From NCBI GenBank assembly GCA_964453155.1, contig CAYVQU010000102.1:1-17760 (forward strand): a DNA stretch of 17,760 nucleotides, given 5' to 3'. Origin of the DNA: CAYVQU01 sp964453155. GTDB lineage: Bacteria > Chloroflexota > Anaerolineae > Anaerolineales > UBA11858. The notes under the pieces are model-generated. The model searched no databases, was not told where the DNA came from, and worked only from the letters and a program-made list of their open reading frames with translations. Positions 1 through 5,962 of this stretch are shown here, piece by piece (position 1 is the stretch's first letter; the number at the start of each line of letters is the position of its first letter). The translations under genes were made by a program, and so were the position numbers.

Positions 1-83
1 TTAGCCGTTTGTTAATTTGTAAAGGTGCTTGTCTGCTTTTCTAAACCGTGCCAAATTATTCTAAACTTAGGAATAAATCACTA

Positions 84-111
84 TTGTGCCCTCCTGAGGG
101 GTTGCTAAAAT
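84..111 (+). promoter_or_regulatory. Promoter of the secreted DUF11-like gene
   Basis: The -35 box is TTGTGC (84-89) and the -10 box TAAAAT (106-111), with a 16-bp spacer and a TG one base upstream of the -10 (103-104, an extended -10). Transcription is expected near 118, giving a roughly 35-base leader that contains AGGAGG before the start codon at 153. The spacer contains a short near-perfect palindrome, CCCTC-CT-GAGGG (89-100). Seen directly: the boxes. Inferred: promoter activity. Confidence 0.5.
89..101. promoter_or_regulatory. Palindrome in promoter spacer, possible operator
   Basis: CCCTCCTGAGGGG is a small dyad (arms CCCTC and GAGGG with a 2-base centre) lying between the -35 and -10 boxes of the first gene. 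Spacer dyads can be repressor sites, but this one is short and no regulator gene is recognisable next to it. Confidence 0.2.
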
Positions 112-152
112 GAAAAAGTCGATTCAGCAATCATAACCTTCAGGAGGATCAA

Positions 153-746
153 ATGCTTAAATCTCGGGGTCTGTTAATCAAAATTACTACCGCGCTTCTA
201 TTTGCCGCGGCGCTTACTTTCGCCAGTGTCAGCTACATCCAAAATGTTCCGGGGCAAATTGGTTTTGCCGATTACATTCTGGATTGTCCAGAAAACGAAT
301 GCCGAATAGAGGATAATGAAGAAGAAGAGCCACCGGTGGTCAAAACTTGCCCGGCAAACCCGGTACTCACAACCGCCTCCTCCGCTTACGCTAACGTGGG
401 CAAAGATGCCGACAAAATCACTTTTACTTTTAAGGTAACCAACAACGATATCACTACAGCCAAGGGGGTGGAAATTTTATCTGTCGTTCCTAAAACCCTG
501 GAAGTCGTAAATTTTTCGACCAGCAAAGGTTTAATCACACATAATAGTAATTCAAACAATGTCAAAGCCACTTTGCCCGTGCTGAAACCCGGAGAAACGA
601 TAACCGTAATCGTAACCGCAAAGTTGAGTTCCACTGCCCAGGCCAATATGACCTATTATGTTGGTAGCCGGGTTCGCTACGGTAACGATTGTGAAACCAA
701 ACAATTTTGGAGCAATTGGCTGCCCTTCTACCCTATGGGTGGATAG
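153..746 (+). CDS. Secreted protein with one DUF11-like beta-sandwich domain
   Basis: The product is 197 residues. The ATG at 153 is preceded by AGGAGG (142-147) at 5 bases, one of the few strong ribosome binding sites in the window. Residues 1-27 form a signal peptide: K/R at 3-10, then a hydrophobic stretch rich in Ala, Leu and Phe. A short acidic linker (EDNEEEEPP, 53-61) precedes a domain at about 66-170. Its pattern (TFKVTNND, VEILSVVP, LKPGETITVIVTAKL) is that of DUF11/CARDB-like 'conserved repeat' domains found in surface proteins. Four cysteines (45, 50, 66, 180) could form two disulfides after export. There is no sorting signal or C-terminal anchor, so it is probably released or loosely held at the surface. 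The gene is monocistronic, with its own promoter and terminator. The DUF11-like assignment rests on motif pattern; ligand and role are unknown. Confidence 0.8.
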   Translation: MLKSRGLLIKITTALLFAAALTFASVSYIQNVPGQIGFADYILDCPENECRIEDNEEEEPPVVKTCPANPVLTTASSAYANVGKDADKITFTFKVTNNDITTAKGVEILSVVPKTLEVVNFSTSKGLITHNSNSNNVKATLPVLKPGETITVIVTAKLSSTAQANMTYYVGSRVRYGNDCETKQFWSNWLPFYPMGG

Positions 747-770
747 GATTGGCAAACCGCTAACAATTAA

Positions 771-799
771 GGACCCAATTGAACAGATTGGGTCCTTTT
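771..799 (+). terminator. Rho-independent terminator of the DUF11-like gene
   Basis: A perfect 9-bp stem (GGACCCAAT 771-779 with ATTGGGTCC 787-795), a 7-base loop and TTTT (796-799) lie 24 bases after the stop codon. It separates this gene from the sigma factor gene that follows. Confidence 0.85.
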
Positions 800-828
800 C
801 AATTTCACAAAAGTATCCCTTTCATGGT

Positions 829-834
829 TACAAT
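829..834 (+). promoter_or_regulatory. -10 box fixing a leaderless start for the sigma factor
   Basis: TACAAT lies 7 bases before the ATG at 842. No ribosome binding site is present. The geometry predicts transcription starting at or next to the A of the ATG. The -35 region is poor (TTCACA at 804-809 would leave a 19-bp spacer), as might be expected if an alternative sigma factor, possibly this one itself, reads it. An in-frame ATG at 824 lies upstream of this box and would then not be transcribed. Confidence 0.4.
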
Positions 835-841
835 AAGTAGA

Positions 842-1339
842 ATGAACTCAAAATCAAAGCTTTCAATATTTGATGATTTGGCTGATCGCCACAAGCGAGA
901 AATCTTTTCCTACTTGTGGCGGCTGCTGCGAGATCACGAAGATGCCGAGGACGCTCTGCAAGAGACTTTTCTGCGCGCCTTTCGAAGTTTCCCGCGTCTC
1001 AAAGATCACAAAAACTTGCGAGCCTGGTTGTACAAAATCGCCACCAACGTTGCCTATACGCAATTGAAGCGCCGCACCCAGGCTTCCCAACAAACGGCAG
1101 ATTTTGTTGAAATCCCAACGCAAACCGATCATATCAGTCGAGAATTAGTTCAAATGGCCTTGGCCGCCATTCGAAAGCTCCCCACCAAACAAAGCGCCGC
1201 GGTATTACTCCGAAACTATCAAGGATTAACTTACGCTGAAATTGGGGCTGCCCTGGAATGCAGCACAGATTCAGCTCGGGCCAATTACTATCAAGGGATC
1301 AAAAAACTCCGACAGTATTTCGCGGCGGTGGAAATATGA
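842..1339 (+). CDS. RNA polymerase sigma factor, ECF (sigma-70 family group 4)
   Basis: The product is 165 residues from the ATG at 842. Region 2 spans about 10-78, with the core-binding and -10-melting stretch DAEDALQETFLRAFRSF (34-50) and LRAWLYKIATNVAYTQLKRR (59-78). Region 4, with its -35-binding helix-turn-helix, spans about 100-158 (LPTKQSAAVLLRNYQGLTYAEI, then the recognition helix STDSARANYYQGIKKLR). Length and the lack of region 3 are typical of ECF factors. Upstream in-frame starts exist (ATG 824; TTG 779, inside the preceding terminator), but 842 best fits the -10 box at 829-834. The stop overlaps the next start as ATGA, so synthesis is probably coupled to the alkyltransferase. No classical anti-sigma gene is adjacent, which makes the N-terminal extension of the next protein a candidate regulator. 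Family assignment is secure; the stimulus is unknown. Confidence 0.9.
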   Translation: MNSKSKLSIFDDLADRHKREIFSYLWRLLRDHEDAEDALQETFLRAFRSFPRLKDHKNLRAWLYKIATNVAYTQLKRRTQASQQTADFVEIPTQTDHISRELVQMALAAIRKLPTKQSAAVLLRNYQGLTYAEIGAALECSTDSARANYYQGIKKLRQYFAAVEI

Positions 1340-2043
1340 AAAAAACAAAACCGAATGATCAGGAATTTGGGCAGATGAACCAGAATACAGTGAACAGTGA
1401 GCAGATTTCAGAGGAGCAAAACGCAATTCTTGAAACAACTTTAGATATTCTATTTGCCTCTGAACCAAACCAAAAAGCTACCCAAAAAGCCTTGGATAAA
1501 TTAGGACAGACAATGGAGAACATTAAAATGCACGCGATTTATTATGGAAATCTAGAACATGAATTGGTTGGTACTATATATTTGGCTATACGCAATTCAA
1601 AACTCATCGCGGTGGATTTTGGCATCAGCGAGACCGAATTTATCCGTATGATCGAAAAATATTTTGGCCAAGCCCCCTATTTCGAACCCGAAAAAGTTGC
1701 ACCTGTGGCTACGCAAGTCCAGGCCTATCTCGATGGTCAGCAAACCCACTTCGATATCCCCTGTGATCTCAGCGGCCTGACGCCCTTCCAACAGCAGGTT
1801 TTAATGGCCACGCTCGAAATACCCCGGGGTCAAATCCTGACGTATGGAGACCTCGCCATCAAAATTGGTAATCCCAAATCCGTGCGCGCGGTTGGGCAGG
1901 CCTTGGGTCGCAATCCCATCCCCATCGTCATCCCGTGTCACCGGGTCATCGCGGCCAATGGATCTCTGGGGGGGTACTCAGGTGGTGGCGGTTTGGAAAC
2001 CAAGGCTAAGCTTCTCCAAATTGAAGGAGCGCTGTTGGGATAA
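1336..2043 (+). CDS. ogt: Methylated-DNA--protein-cysteine S-methyltransferase with N-terminal extension
   Basis: This is a suicide repair enzyme that transfers alkyl groups from O6-alkylguanine in DNA to its own cysteine. From the ATG at 1336 it has 235 residues; the usual Ogt length is about 155-175. The catalytic domain begins near residue 65 (MHAIYYGNL). It contains the DNA-binding segment (FQQQVLMATLEIPRGQILTYG 151-171, RAVGQALGRNP 184-194) and the active site PCHRV at 200-204 with Cys201, followed by the C-terminal GGYSGG. Residues 1-64 are extra: a polar start, then a predicted helix (about 25-62) with no cysteine. They do not match the Ada N-domain, which needs four zinc cysteines. 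The start overlaps the sigma factor stop (ATGA), implying translational coupling. A second in-frame ATG at 1528, with GGAG nine bases upstream, could yield a normal-length enzyme. The catalytic call is firm; the role of the extension is unknown. Confidence 0.9.
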   Translation: MKKTKPNDQEFGQMNQNTVNSEQISEEQNAILETTLDILFASEPNQKATQKALDKLGQTMENIKMHAIYYGNLEHELVGTIYLAIRNSKLIAVDFGISETEFIRMIEKYFGQAPYFEPEKVAPVATQVQAYLDGQQTHFDIPCDLSGLTPFQQQVLMATLEIPRGQILTYGDLAIKIGNPKSVRAVGQALGRNPIPIVIPCHRVIAANGSLGGYSGGGGLETKAKLLQIEGALLG

Positions 2044-2056
2044 ATCGTTGTCTAGG

Positions 2057-2085
2057 TTGCCCCAAACCTCGATTTAACTTATAAT
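2057..2085 (+). promoter_or_regulatory. Promoter of the alaS leader transcript
   Basis: TTGCCC (2057-2062), a 17-bp spacer and consensus TATAAT (2080-2085) make this the best promoter in the window. Transcription should start near 2092, about 15 bases before the leader ORF and 228 bases before alaS. It overlaps a weak hairpin just after the ogt stop (TAAATCG 2041-2047 with CGATTTA 2070-2076), so ogt has no clear terminator of its own. Confidence 0.7.
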
Positions 2086-2106
2086 TCAGGTAAGTTTTGT
2101 AAACGA

Positions 2107-2241
2107 ATGGTTATCATGTCTAAACCAAGTATCTATCTCATCCACCAGAACACCAAAGCCGCTGCTCCTGAGGCGGCTGCCGGTGTTGGCTGCGCAGTCG
2201 CCGTGGGAAGAATCGCATCCGTGTCGCCGACTGGCGCGTAA
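2107..2241 (+). CDS. Alanine-rich leader peptide preceding alaS (putative)
   Basis: A 44-codon ORF from the ATG at 2107 (or 41 codons from the ATG at 2116; no ribosome binding site decides between them). Ten of 44 residues are alanine, including two runs of three (codons at 2158-2166 and 2173-2181) separated only by Pro-Glu. All four GCN codons are used. It starts about 15 bases after the predicted transcription start and ends inside a hairpin loop. It lies between a strong promoter and a strong terminator that precede alaS, the arrangement of amino-acid leader peptides such as those of the trp, his and leu operons, here matching the substrate of the downstream synthetase. Alternatively it could encode an independent small protein whose own terminator is at 2275-2303, or be a chance ORF. 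I know of no described family it belongs to. Confidence 0.5.
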   Translation: MVIMSKPSIYLIHQNTKAAAPEAAAGVGCAVAVGRIASVSPTGA

Positions 2242-2274
2242 GCGCGCCGTTTTCAATTCAAATTTAATGCTGCG

Positions 2275-2303
2275 GCCCGGATATCCATCCGGGCGATTTT
2301 TTT
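2275..2303 (+). terminator. alaS: Strong intrinsic terminator immediately before alaS
   Basis: A perfect 8-bp stem (GCCCGGAT 2275-2282 with ATCCGGGC 2287-2294), a 4-base loop and GATTTTTTT (2295-2303) lie only 16 bases before the alaS start. No promoter fits in the remaining space, so alaS transcription must pass this site. That makes it a regulated (attenuator) terminator rather than a simple end of a neighbouring gene. Confidence 0.8.
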
Positions 2304-2319
2304 AAAAATAGAGGCTCTC

Positions 2320-5061
2320 ATGTCGAACGAAAAACTAACCGGAAATCAAATCCGGCAACAATTTATCGAGTTTTTTCAAGAAAAGGCCGGGCATACATTT
2401 GTCCGTTCTGCTTCCCTGGTACCTGGTGGCGATGCCACCCTGTTATTCACGAATGCCGGGATGGTTCAGTTTAAAGATATTTTCCTGGGTACCGATAGCC
2501 GCCCTTACAACCGGGCCGTCAACTCGCAAAAATGCCTACGAGTGGCCGGTAAACACAACGACCTCGAAGAGGTTGGCCAGGACGATACCCACCACACCTT
2601 CTTCGAAATGTTAGGTAACTGGTCTTTTGGCGATTATTACAAACCCGAAGCCATCGCTTGGGCTTGGGAACTATTGACCGAGGTTTGGGGAATCGACAAA
2701 GCCCAGCTCTATGCCACCGTCTTCAAAGATGAAAAAGGTGAAATCCCCACCGATGAAGAAGCTGCCAAAATTTGGAAAAAACAGCCCGGCTTCGATCCCA
2801 CTCATCTGCACTACCTCGGTCGCAAAGACAATTTTTGGGAAATGGCTGACACTGGTCCCTGCGGGCCTTGCTCCGAAATCCACATTGACCTACAGCCTGG
2901 CAGCGGTCCCGTCACAGCCGAAACTCTGGACACCGACCGCTTTCTGGAACTATGGAACCTGGTATTTATCCAATACAATCGCCTGGGACCCTCTGAACTC
3001 GTTCCCCTCCCCGCGACGCATGTCGACACCGGGATGGGATTTGAACGCATTGTCAATGTGCTGCAAAACGCCGGCTCCAATTATCGCACAGACCTGCTCT
3101 GGCCTTTAATCACCGCTACCCAAGGGATCACCGAACACAGCCCCGCCGAAATTGAAGCTAACTTTACGCCTTATCGGGTAATAGCCGACCACGCCCGAGC
3201 AGCCGCTTTTCTGGTTGCAGATGGCGTCGTTCCCGGAAACTTAGGACGCAATTACATTACCCGCATGATCATCCGGCGGGCCTACCGGTTTGGCGGCAAA
3301 ATTGGGCTGGCCGAGCCCTTCCTGGCCAAAGTCGCCCTGGCGGTGATCGAGAATTATGGCGAGGCTTACCCCGAGTTAATCAAAAACCAGGAAACCATCT
3401 TGGCGACCATCACTCGCGAGGAAGAACAATTCCAACGCACCCTCGATAAAGCCACGTTGCATCTGGCCGATCTCCTGGACGAACTCGCCGCCAATAATCA
3501 AGATACGCTGAGCGGCACGCAAGCGGCCGATCTCTACACCACCTATGGGATGCCCCTTGAAATCACCCGGGACATTGCTCAAGAACGCGGCTTGCTGGTC
3601 GATGATGCCGGTTTTTCCGAGGCAATGGAGGCCCACCGCTTGGCATCTGGCGCCGGACAAGCCATGGGGACCCTGGGGGGCGAAGATGTGGAAGTATATC
3701 GCCGACTCCGGGCCGACTTGCAAAATGCCGGGAAACTCACGGAATCAGGGGTAGTTTACGATCCCTACGGTGATCTTGCTCACCTGGATTTTGAAACCGA
3801 AATCCTGGCCATTGTGAGTGATTCGCAACCGGTAGAACGAGCTAATCCTGGCGATCAAGTAGCCATCATCTTACCCCAAACCAATTTCTACCTTGAAGCT
3901 GGCGGACAGGTCGGCGATACTGGCTACCTCATTTCCTCCCCGCCGCGCAGTGGAGCAGCCTTCAAAATCCACATCACTACCCTGCACCAACCCGCGGCCG
4001 GGATCATCCTCCACCGGGGTGAAGTATTAGCAGGCAATCCCACGGTCGGTGACCGCGTCATCGCTACCATCGATTCCTTGCGCCGGAAAGACATCATGCG
4101 CAACCATACAGCCACTCACCTGCTGCATGCGGCCTTGCATGCCGTGCTTGGCGACCATGCCCGTCAGGCCGGTTCGCTGGTTGCTCCCGACCGGCTCCGC
4201 TTTGACTTCACCCATCCCGAGGCGCTAACACCGGCCGAACGTGAGAAAATCGAAGGCTTTGTCAACCAAAAAGTGCTAGAAAACAACCATTTATCGATTG
4301 AAAACAAATCGCTCGACGAAGCCCTGGCCGGGGGAGCGGTGGCCCTGTTTGGTGAAAAATATGCTGAAGAAGTCCGCAATATAACGATCGGAGAGCCGGA
4401 AATTTTCTCCAATGAACTTTGTGGCGGCACCCATGTCGAAAACACCGGTGATGTCGGTACATTCATTATCACCAGCGAAGGCAGCGCGGCGGCCGGAATC
4501 CGACGGATTGAGGCCATCACCGGTCGAGCCGCATATCAACTAATTCGGGATCGCTTCGGCGTTCTCAACCAGGCCGCGGCCACTCTGGCAACGACACCAG
4601 AAGAGGTTTTGGCTAAAGCCCAAACCGTTTTAGCCAACGTCAAAGATATGCGCAATCAGATCGCCGAACTTCGCAAGAATCTCGCCGCGGTGGATTTTGC
4701 TCGCGTTTTGGATGATACCGCCAACGTGGAGGGCGTGGATGTCCTGACGGCCCAACTCAACGACGCGGATGTCGACACCCTCCGGCAAATGGCCGACCGC
4801 TTTCGCCAAAGGCACCCCGAAAACGGCGTGGCCGTCTTGTCCAGTGTGATTAATGAGCGGCCGATCATTATTGCCGCCGTGACAGAAAACTTGATAAAAC
4901 GCGGGATCAAAGCTGGGGATTTGGCCGGTTTCGTCGCCCGTCAATTAGGCGGTGGTGGGGGCGGAAAGCCTACTCTAGCACAGGCCGGTGGCCGCGATGC
5001 CAGCAAACTACCAGCAGCCCTTGGCAGTGTCCAAACCTGGGTGACCGAAAAACTTCAATAG
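2320..5061 (+). CDS. alaS: Alanyl-tRNA synthetase
   Basis: This cytoplasmic class II enzyme charges tRNA-Ala with alanine. It has 913 residues (bacterial AlaRS are usually about 870-900). The N-terminal catalytic core is clear: NEKLTGNQIRQQFIEFF opening, GGDATLLFTNAGMVQFKDIFLG (37-58), and motif-2 region VAGKHNDLEEVGQDDTHHTFFEMLGNW (75-101). The editing domain has the zinc-site HTATH at 596-600 and the paired CGGTH at 701-705 (Cys701, His705), needed to clear Ser/Gly-tRNA-Ala. The C-Ala domain ends with a glycine-rich block (RQLGGGGGGKPTLAQAGG). A GAGG box (2311-2314) lies 5 bases before the ATG and directly behind the T-tract of the preceding terminator, which suggests control by read-through. 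The gene stands alone, closed by its own strong terminator at 5062. Confidence 0.98.
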   Translation: MSNEKLTGNQIRQQFIEFFQEKAGHTFVRSASLVPGGDATLLFTNAGMVQFKDIFLGTDSRPYNRAVNSQKCLRVAGKHNDLEEVGQDDTHHTFFEMLGNWSFGDYYKPEAIAWAWELLTEVWGIDKAQLYATVFKDEKGEIPTDEEAAKIWKKQPGFDPTHLHYLGRKDNFWEMADTGPCGPCSEIHIDLQPGSGPVTAETLDTDRFLELWNLVFIQYNRLGPSELVPLPATHVDTGMGFERIVNVLQNAGSNYRTDLLWPLITATQGITEHSPAEIEANFTPYRVIADHARAAAFLVADGVVPGNLGRNYITRMIIRRAYRFGGKIGLAEPFLAKVALAVIENYGEAYPELIKNQETILATITREEEQFQRTLDKATLHLADLLDELAANNQDTLSGTQAADLYTTYGMPLEITRDIAQERGLLVDDAGFSEAMEAHRLASGAGQAMGTLGGEDVEVYRRLRADLQNAGKLTESGVVYDPYGDLAHLDFETEILAIVSDSQPVERANPGDQVAIILPQTNFYLEAGGQVGDTGYLISSPPRSGAAFKIHITTLHQPAAGIILHRGEVLAGNPTVGDRVIATIDSLRRKDIMRNHTATHLLHAALHAVLGDHARQAGSLVAPDRLRFDFTHPEALTPAEREKIEGFVNQKVLENNHLSIENKSLDEALAGGAVALFGEKYAEEVRNITIGEPEIFSNELCGGTHVENTGDVGTFIITSEGSAAAGIRRIEAITGRAAYQLIRDRFGVLNQAAATLATTPEEVLAKAQTVLANVKDMRNQIAELRKNLAAVDFARVLDDTANVEGVDVLTAQLNDADVDTLRQMADRFRQRHPENGVAVLSSVINERPIIIAAVTENLIKRGIKAGDLAGFVARQLGGGGGGKPTLAQAGGRDASKLPAALGSVQTWVTEKLQ

Positions 5062-5099
5062 AAATCGACCCGGCAGGTTGCCGGGTCGATTTTTATTTT
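5062..5099 (+). terminator. alaS: Rho-independent terminator of alaS
   Basis: A 14-bp perfect stem (5062-5075 with 5079-5092), a 3-base loop and a T-rich tail (TTTATTTT) start at the base after the alaS stop codon. Confidence 0.95.
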
Positions 5100-5165
5100 G
5101 GTAAAATTTAGTCACGGAGATTTTCACAGATTCAGTTTAGCCAATTTTAAATATCAAGCCGCAAG

Positions 5166-5194
5166 TTGTGGTTTTCCAAATCGAATGGTATGAA
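5166..5194 (+). promoter_or_regulatory. Promoter of the 5201-9056 operon, leaderless start
   Basis: TTGTGG (5166-5171), 17-bp spacer and TATGAA (5189-5194) with TG at 5186-5187 (extended -10). The expected transcription start is near 5201, coinciding with an ATG. This argues for the ATG at 5201 (or 5198) over the in-frame GTG at 5168, which lies in the -35 box. Confidence 0.5.
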
Positions 5195-5200
5195 AATATG

Positions 5201-5962
5201 ATGGATAAACACGAGGCTACCCAATATATTTTAAATCAATTGAAATCAGGCCACGATCATATCGGCATCGCGGCGGACCTTAGTGAACGGTTGAATGCGC
5301 CCCCAGAGTTGGCCCTAAAATTCGTACAACAGGTGGCCTCAAATTTCTCACCTGAACCTGAATCATCACTTCCCAAATCTGAACCTGACCCCCAGACAGT
5401 TCAACCTTTTGTAGACGATGACGACCTACCTGAAATTGAGCTAAAACCGATTTACACCGAGTCTCCAGAACCTCAAGATTTTTCTCAACCCCAATTTGAT
5501 CCAACACCTAATTATCCTCAACCTGAAACCGACGGAGAACAATCCAACCCAGCCAAAGAAAAAGACTTTGACATTGAAGTTGTCACTAACGATGTCGTTG
5601 AACAACTCAAAAATCACCGCCGTTACAGTGATATTGTAGAATATGTGGCCCAAAAAACTGGTTGGCACTGGAATGAATCGCAGCGGTTTGTGGCCCGCAC
5701 CCAAACCGAAAACCACGATGAGTTATCTCAATCGCAAAATAAATTTATGATCGTTTTCAGTGCAACCTTCATTCTGGGCGGCTTTTTGCTCATGGGCTGG
5801 TCGGTAATCGCCTTATTGGACTATGCTCAAGCCCTATCAAGCCCGCAATATGCCACGTTAAGTTTCGATTTCTTCCCCCTGATTCTCATCGCATTTGTCA
5901 GCAGTTTTGGAATCATCGGCGGGGGTGTTTTCGGTCTTTATCGTATAATGACCAATCGCTAA
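5201..5962 (+). CDS. Unrecognised membrane protein with duplicated helical module and two C-terminal TM helices
   Basis: 253 residues from the ATG at 5201; I do not recognise a named family. Residues 8-45 and 131-167 are two copies of a small helical module with the shared pattern (I/V)xxQLK(N/S)xxxxxxIxxxxxxxxxxxxxxxxFV. Between them lies a low-complexity acidic, Pro- and Gln-rich linker (about 50-128, repeatedly PEP/QPQ-like). Two membrane helices follow at about 183-206 and 223-248, with a short tail, so the modules and linker probably lie on one side of the membrane. The stop overlaps the next start by one base (TAATG), so it is likely translationally coupled to, and perhaps partners, the baseplate J-like membrane protein downstream. 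Start choice rests on the promoter at 5166-5194, because no ribosome binding site is visible. Function unknown. Confidence 0.8.
   Translation: MDKHEATQYILNQLKSGHDHIGIAADLSERLNAPPELALKFVQQVASNFSPEPESSLPKSEPDPQTVQPFVDDDDLPEIELKPIYTESPEPQDFSQPQFDPTPNYPQPETDGEQSNPAKEKDFDIEVVTNDVVEQLKNHRRYSDIVEYVAQKTGWHWNESQRFVARTQTENHDELSQSQNKFMIVFSATFILGGFLLMGWSVIALLDYAQALSSPQYATLSFDFFPLILIAFVSSFGIIGGGVFGLYRIMTNR

Larger units (their letters stand above)
2092..2303 (+). promoter_or_regulatory. Putative alaS attenuator leader RNA
   Basis: The predicted 5' leader of alaS holds an alanine-rich ORF and mutually exclusive stems. Stem A is AGCCGC (2157-2162) with GCGGCT (2173-2178). Stem B is GGCGGCTGC (2172-2180) with GCAGTCGCC (2194-2202), 9 pairs including one G-U. 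Stem C is CAGTCG (2195-2200) with CGACTG (2228-2233). A and B share a strand, and B and C share a strand. The ORF's stop codon sits in the loop of a GC-only hairpin (GGCGCG 2233-2238 with CGCGCC 2243-2248) followed by GTTTTC. The final strong terminator (2275-2303) could be opposed by ATCCG (2217-2221) pairing with CGGAT (2278-2282). No T-box consensus is present. The pairings are seen in the sequence; attenuation is inferred. Confidence 0.5.

Noticed and set aside
110..136. Short ORF MKKSIQQS with GAGGGG upstream, a possible leader peptide for the first gene
   Set aside because: Its ATG overlaps the -10 box (106-111) and lies upstream of the predicted transcription start near 118, so it is unlikely to be transcribed.
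779..841. Upstream TTG (779) or ATG (824) as the sigma factor start
   Set aside because: TTG 779 is inside the preceding terminator, and both lie before the -10 box at 829-834; the extra residues are not part of the sigma-70 fold.
2044..2319. T-box riboswitch in front of alaS
   Set aside because: No AGGGTGG-type T-box sequence or specifier-loop layout is visible; the Ala-rich ORF and alternative hairpins fit a leader-peptide attenuator better.
4164..4520. Long antisense ORFs inside alaS and similar minus-strand shadows
   Set aside because: They lie wholly within a conserved gene, show no recognisable domains, no ribosome binding site and low-complexity out-of-frame composition.
5168..5200. 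GTG at 5168 as start of the duplicated-module protein
   Set aside because: It falls in the -35 box TTGTGG of the promoter that places transcription start near 5201.
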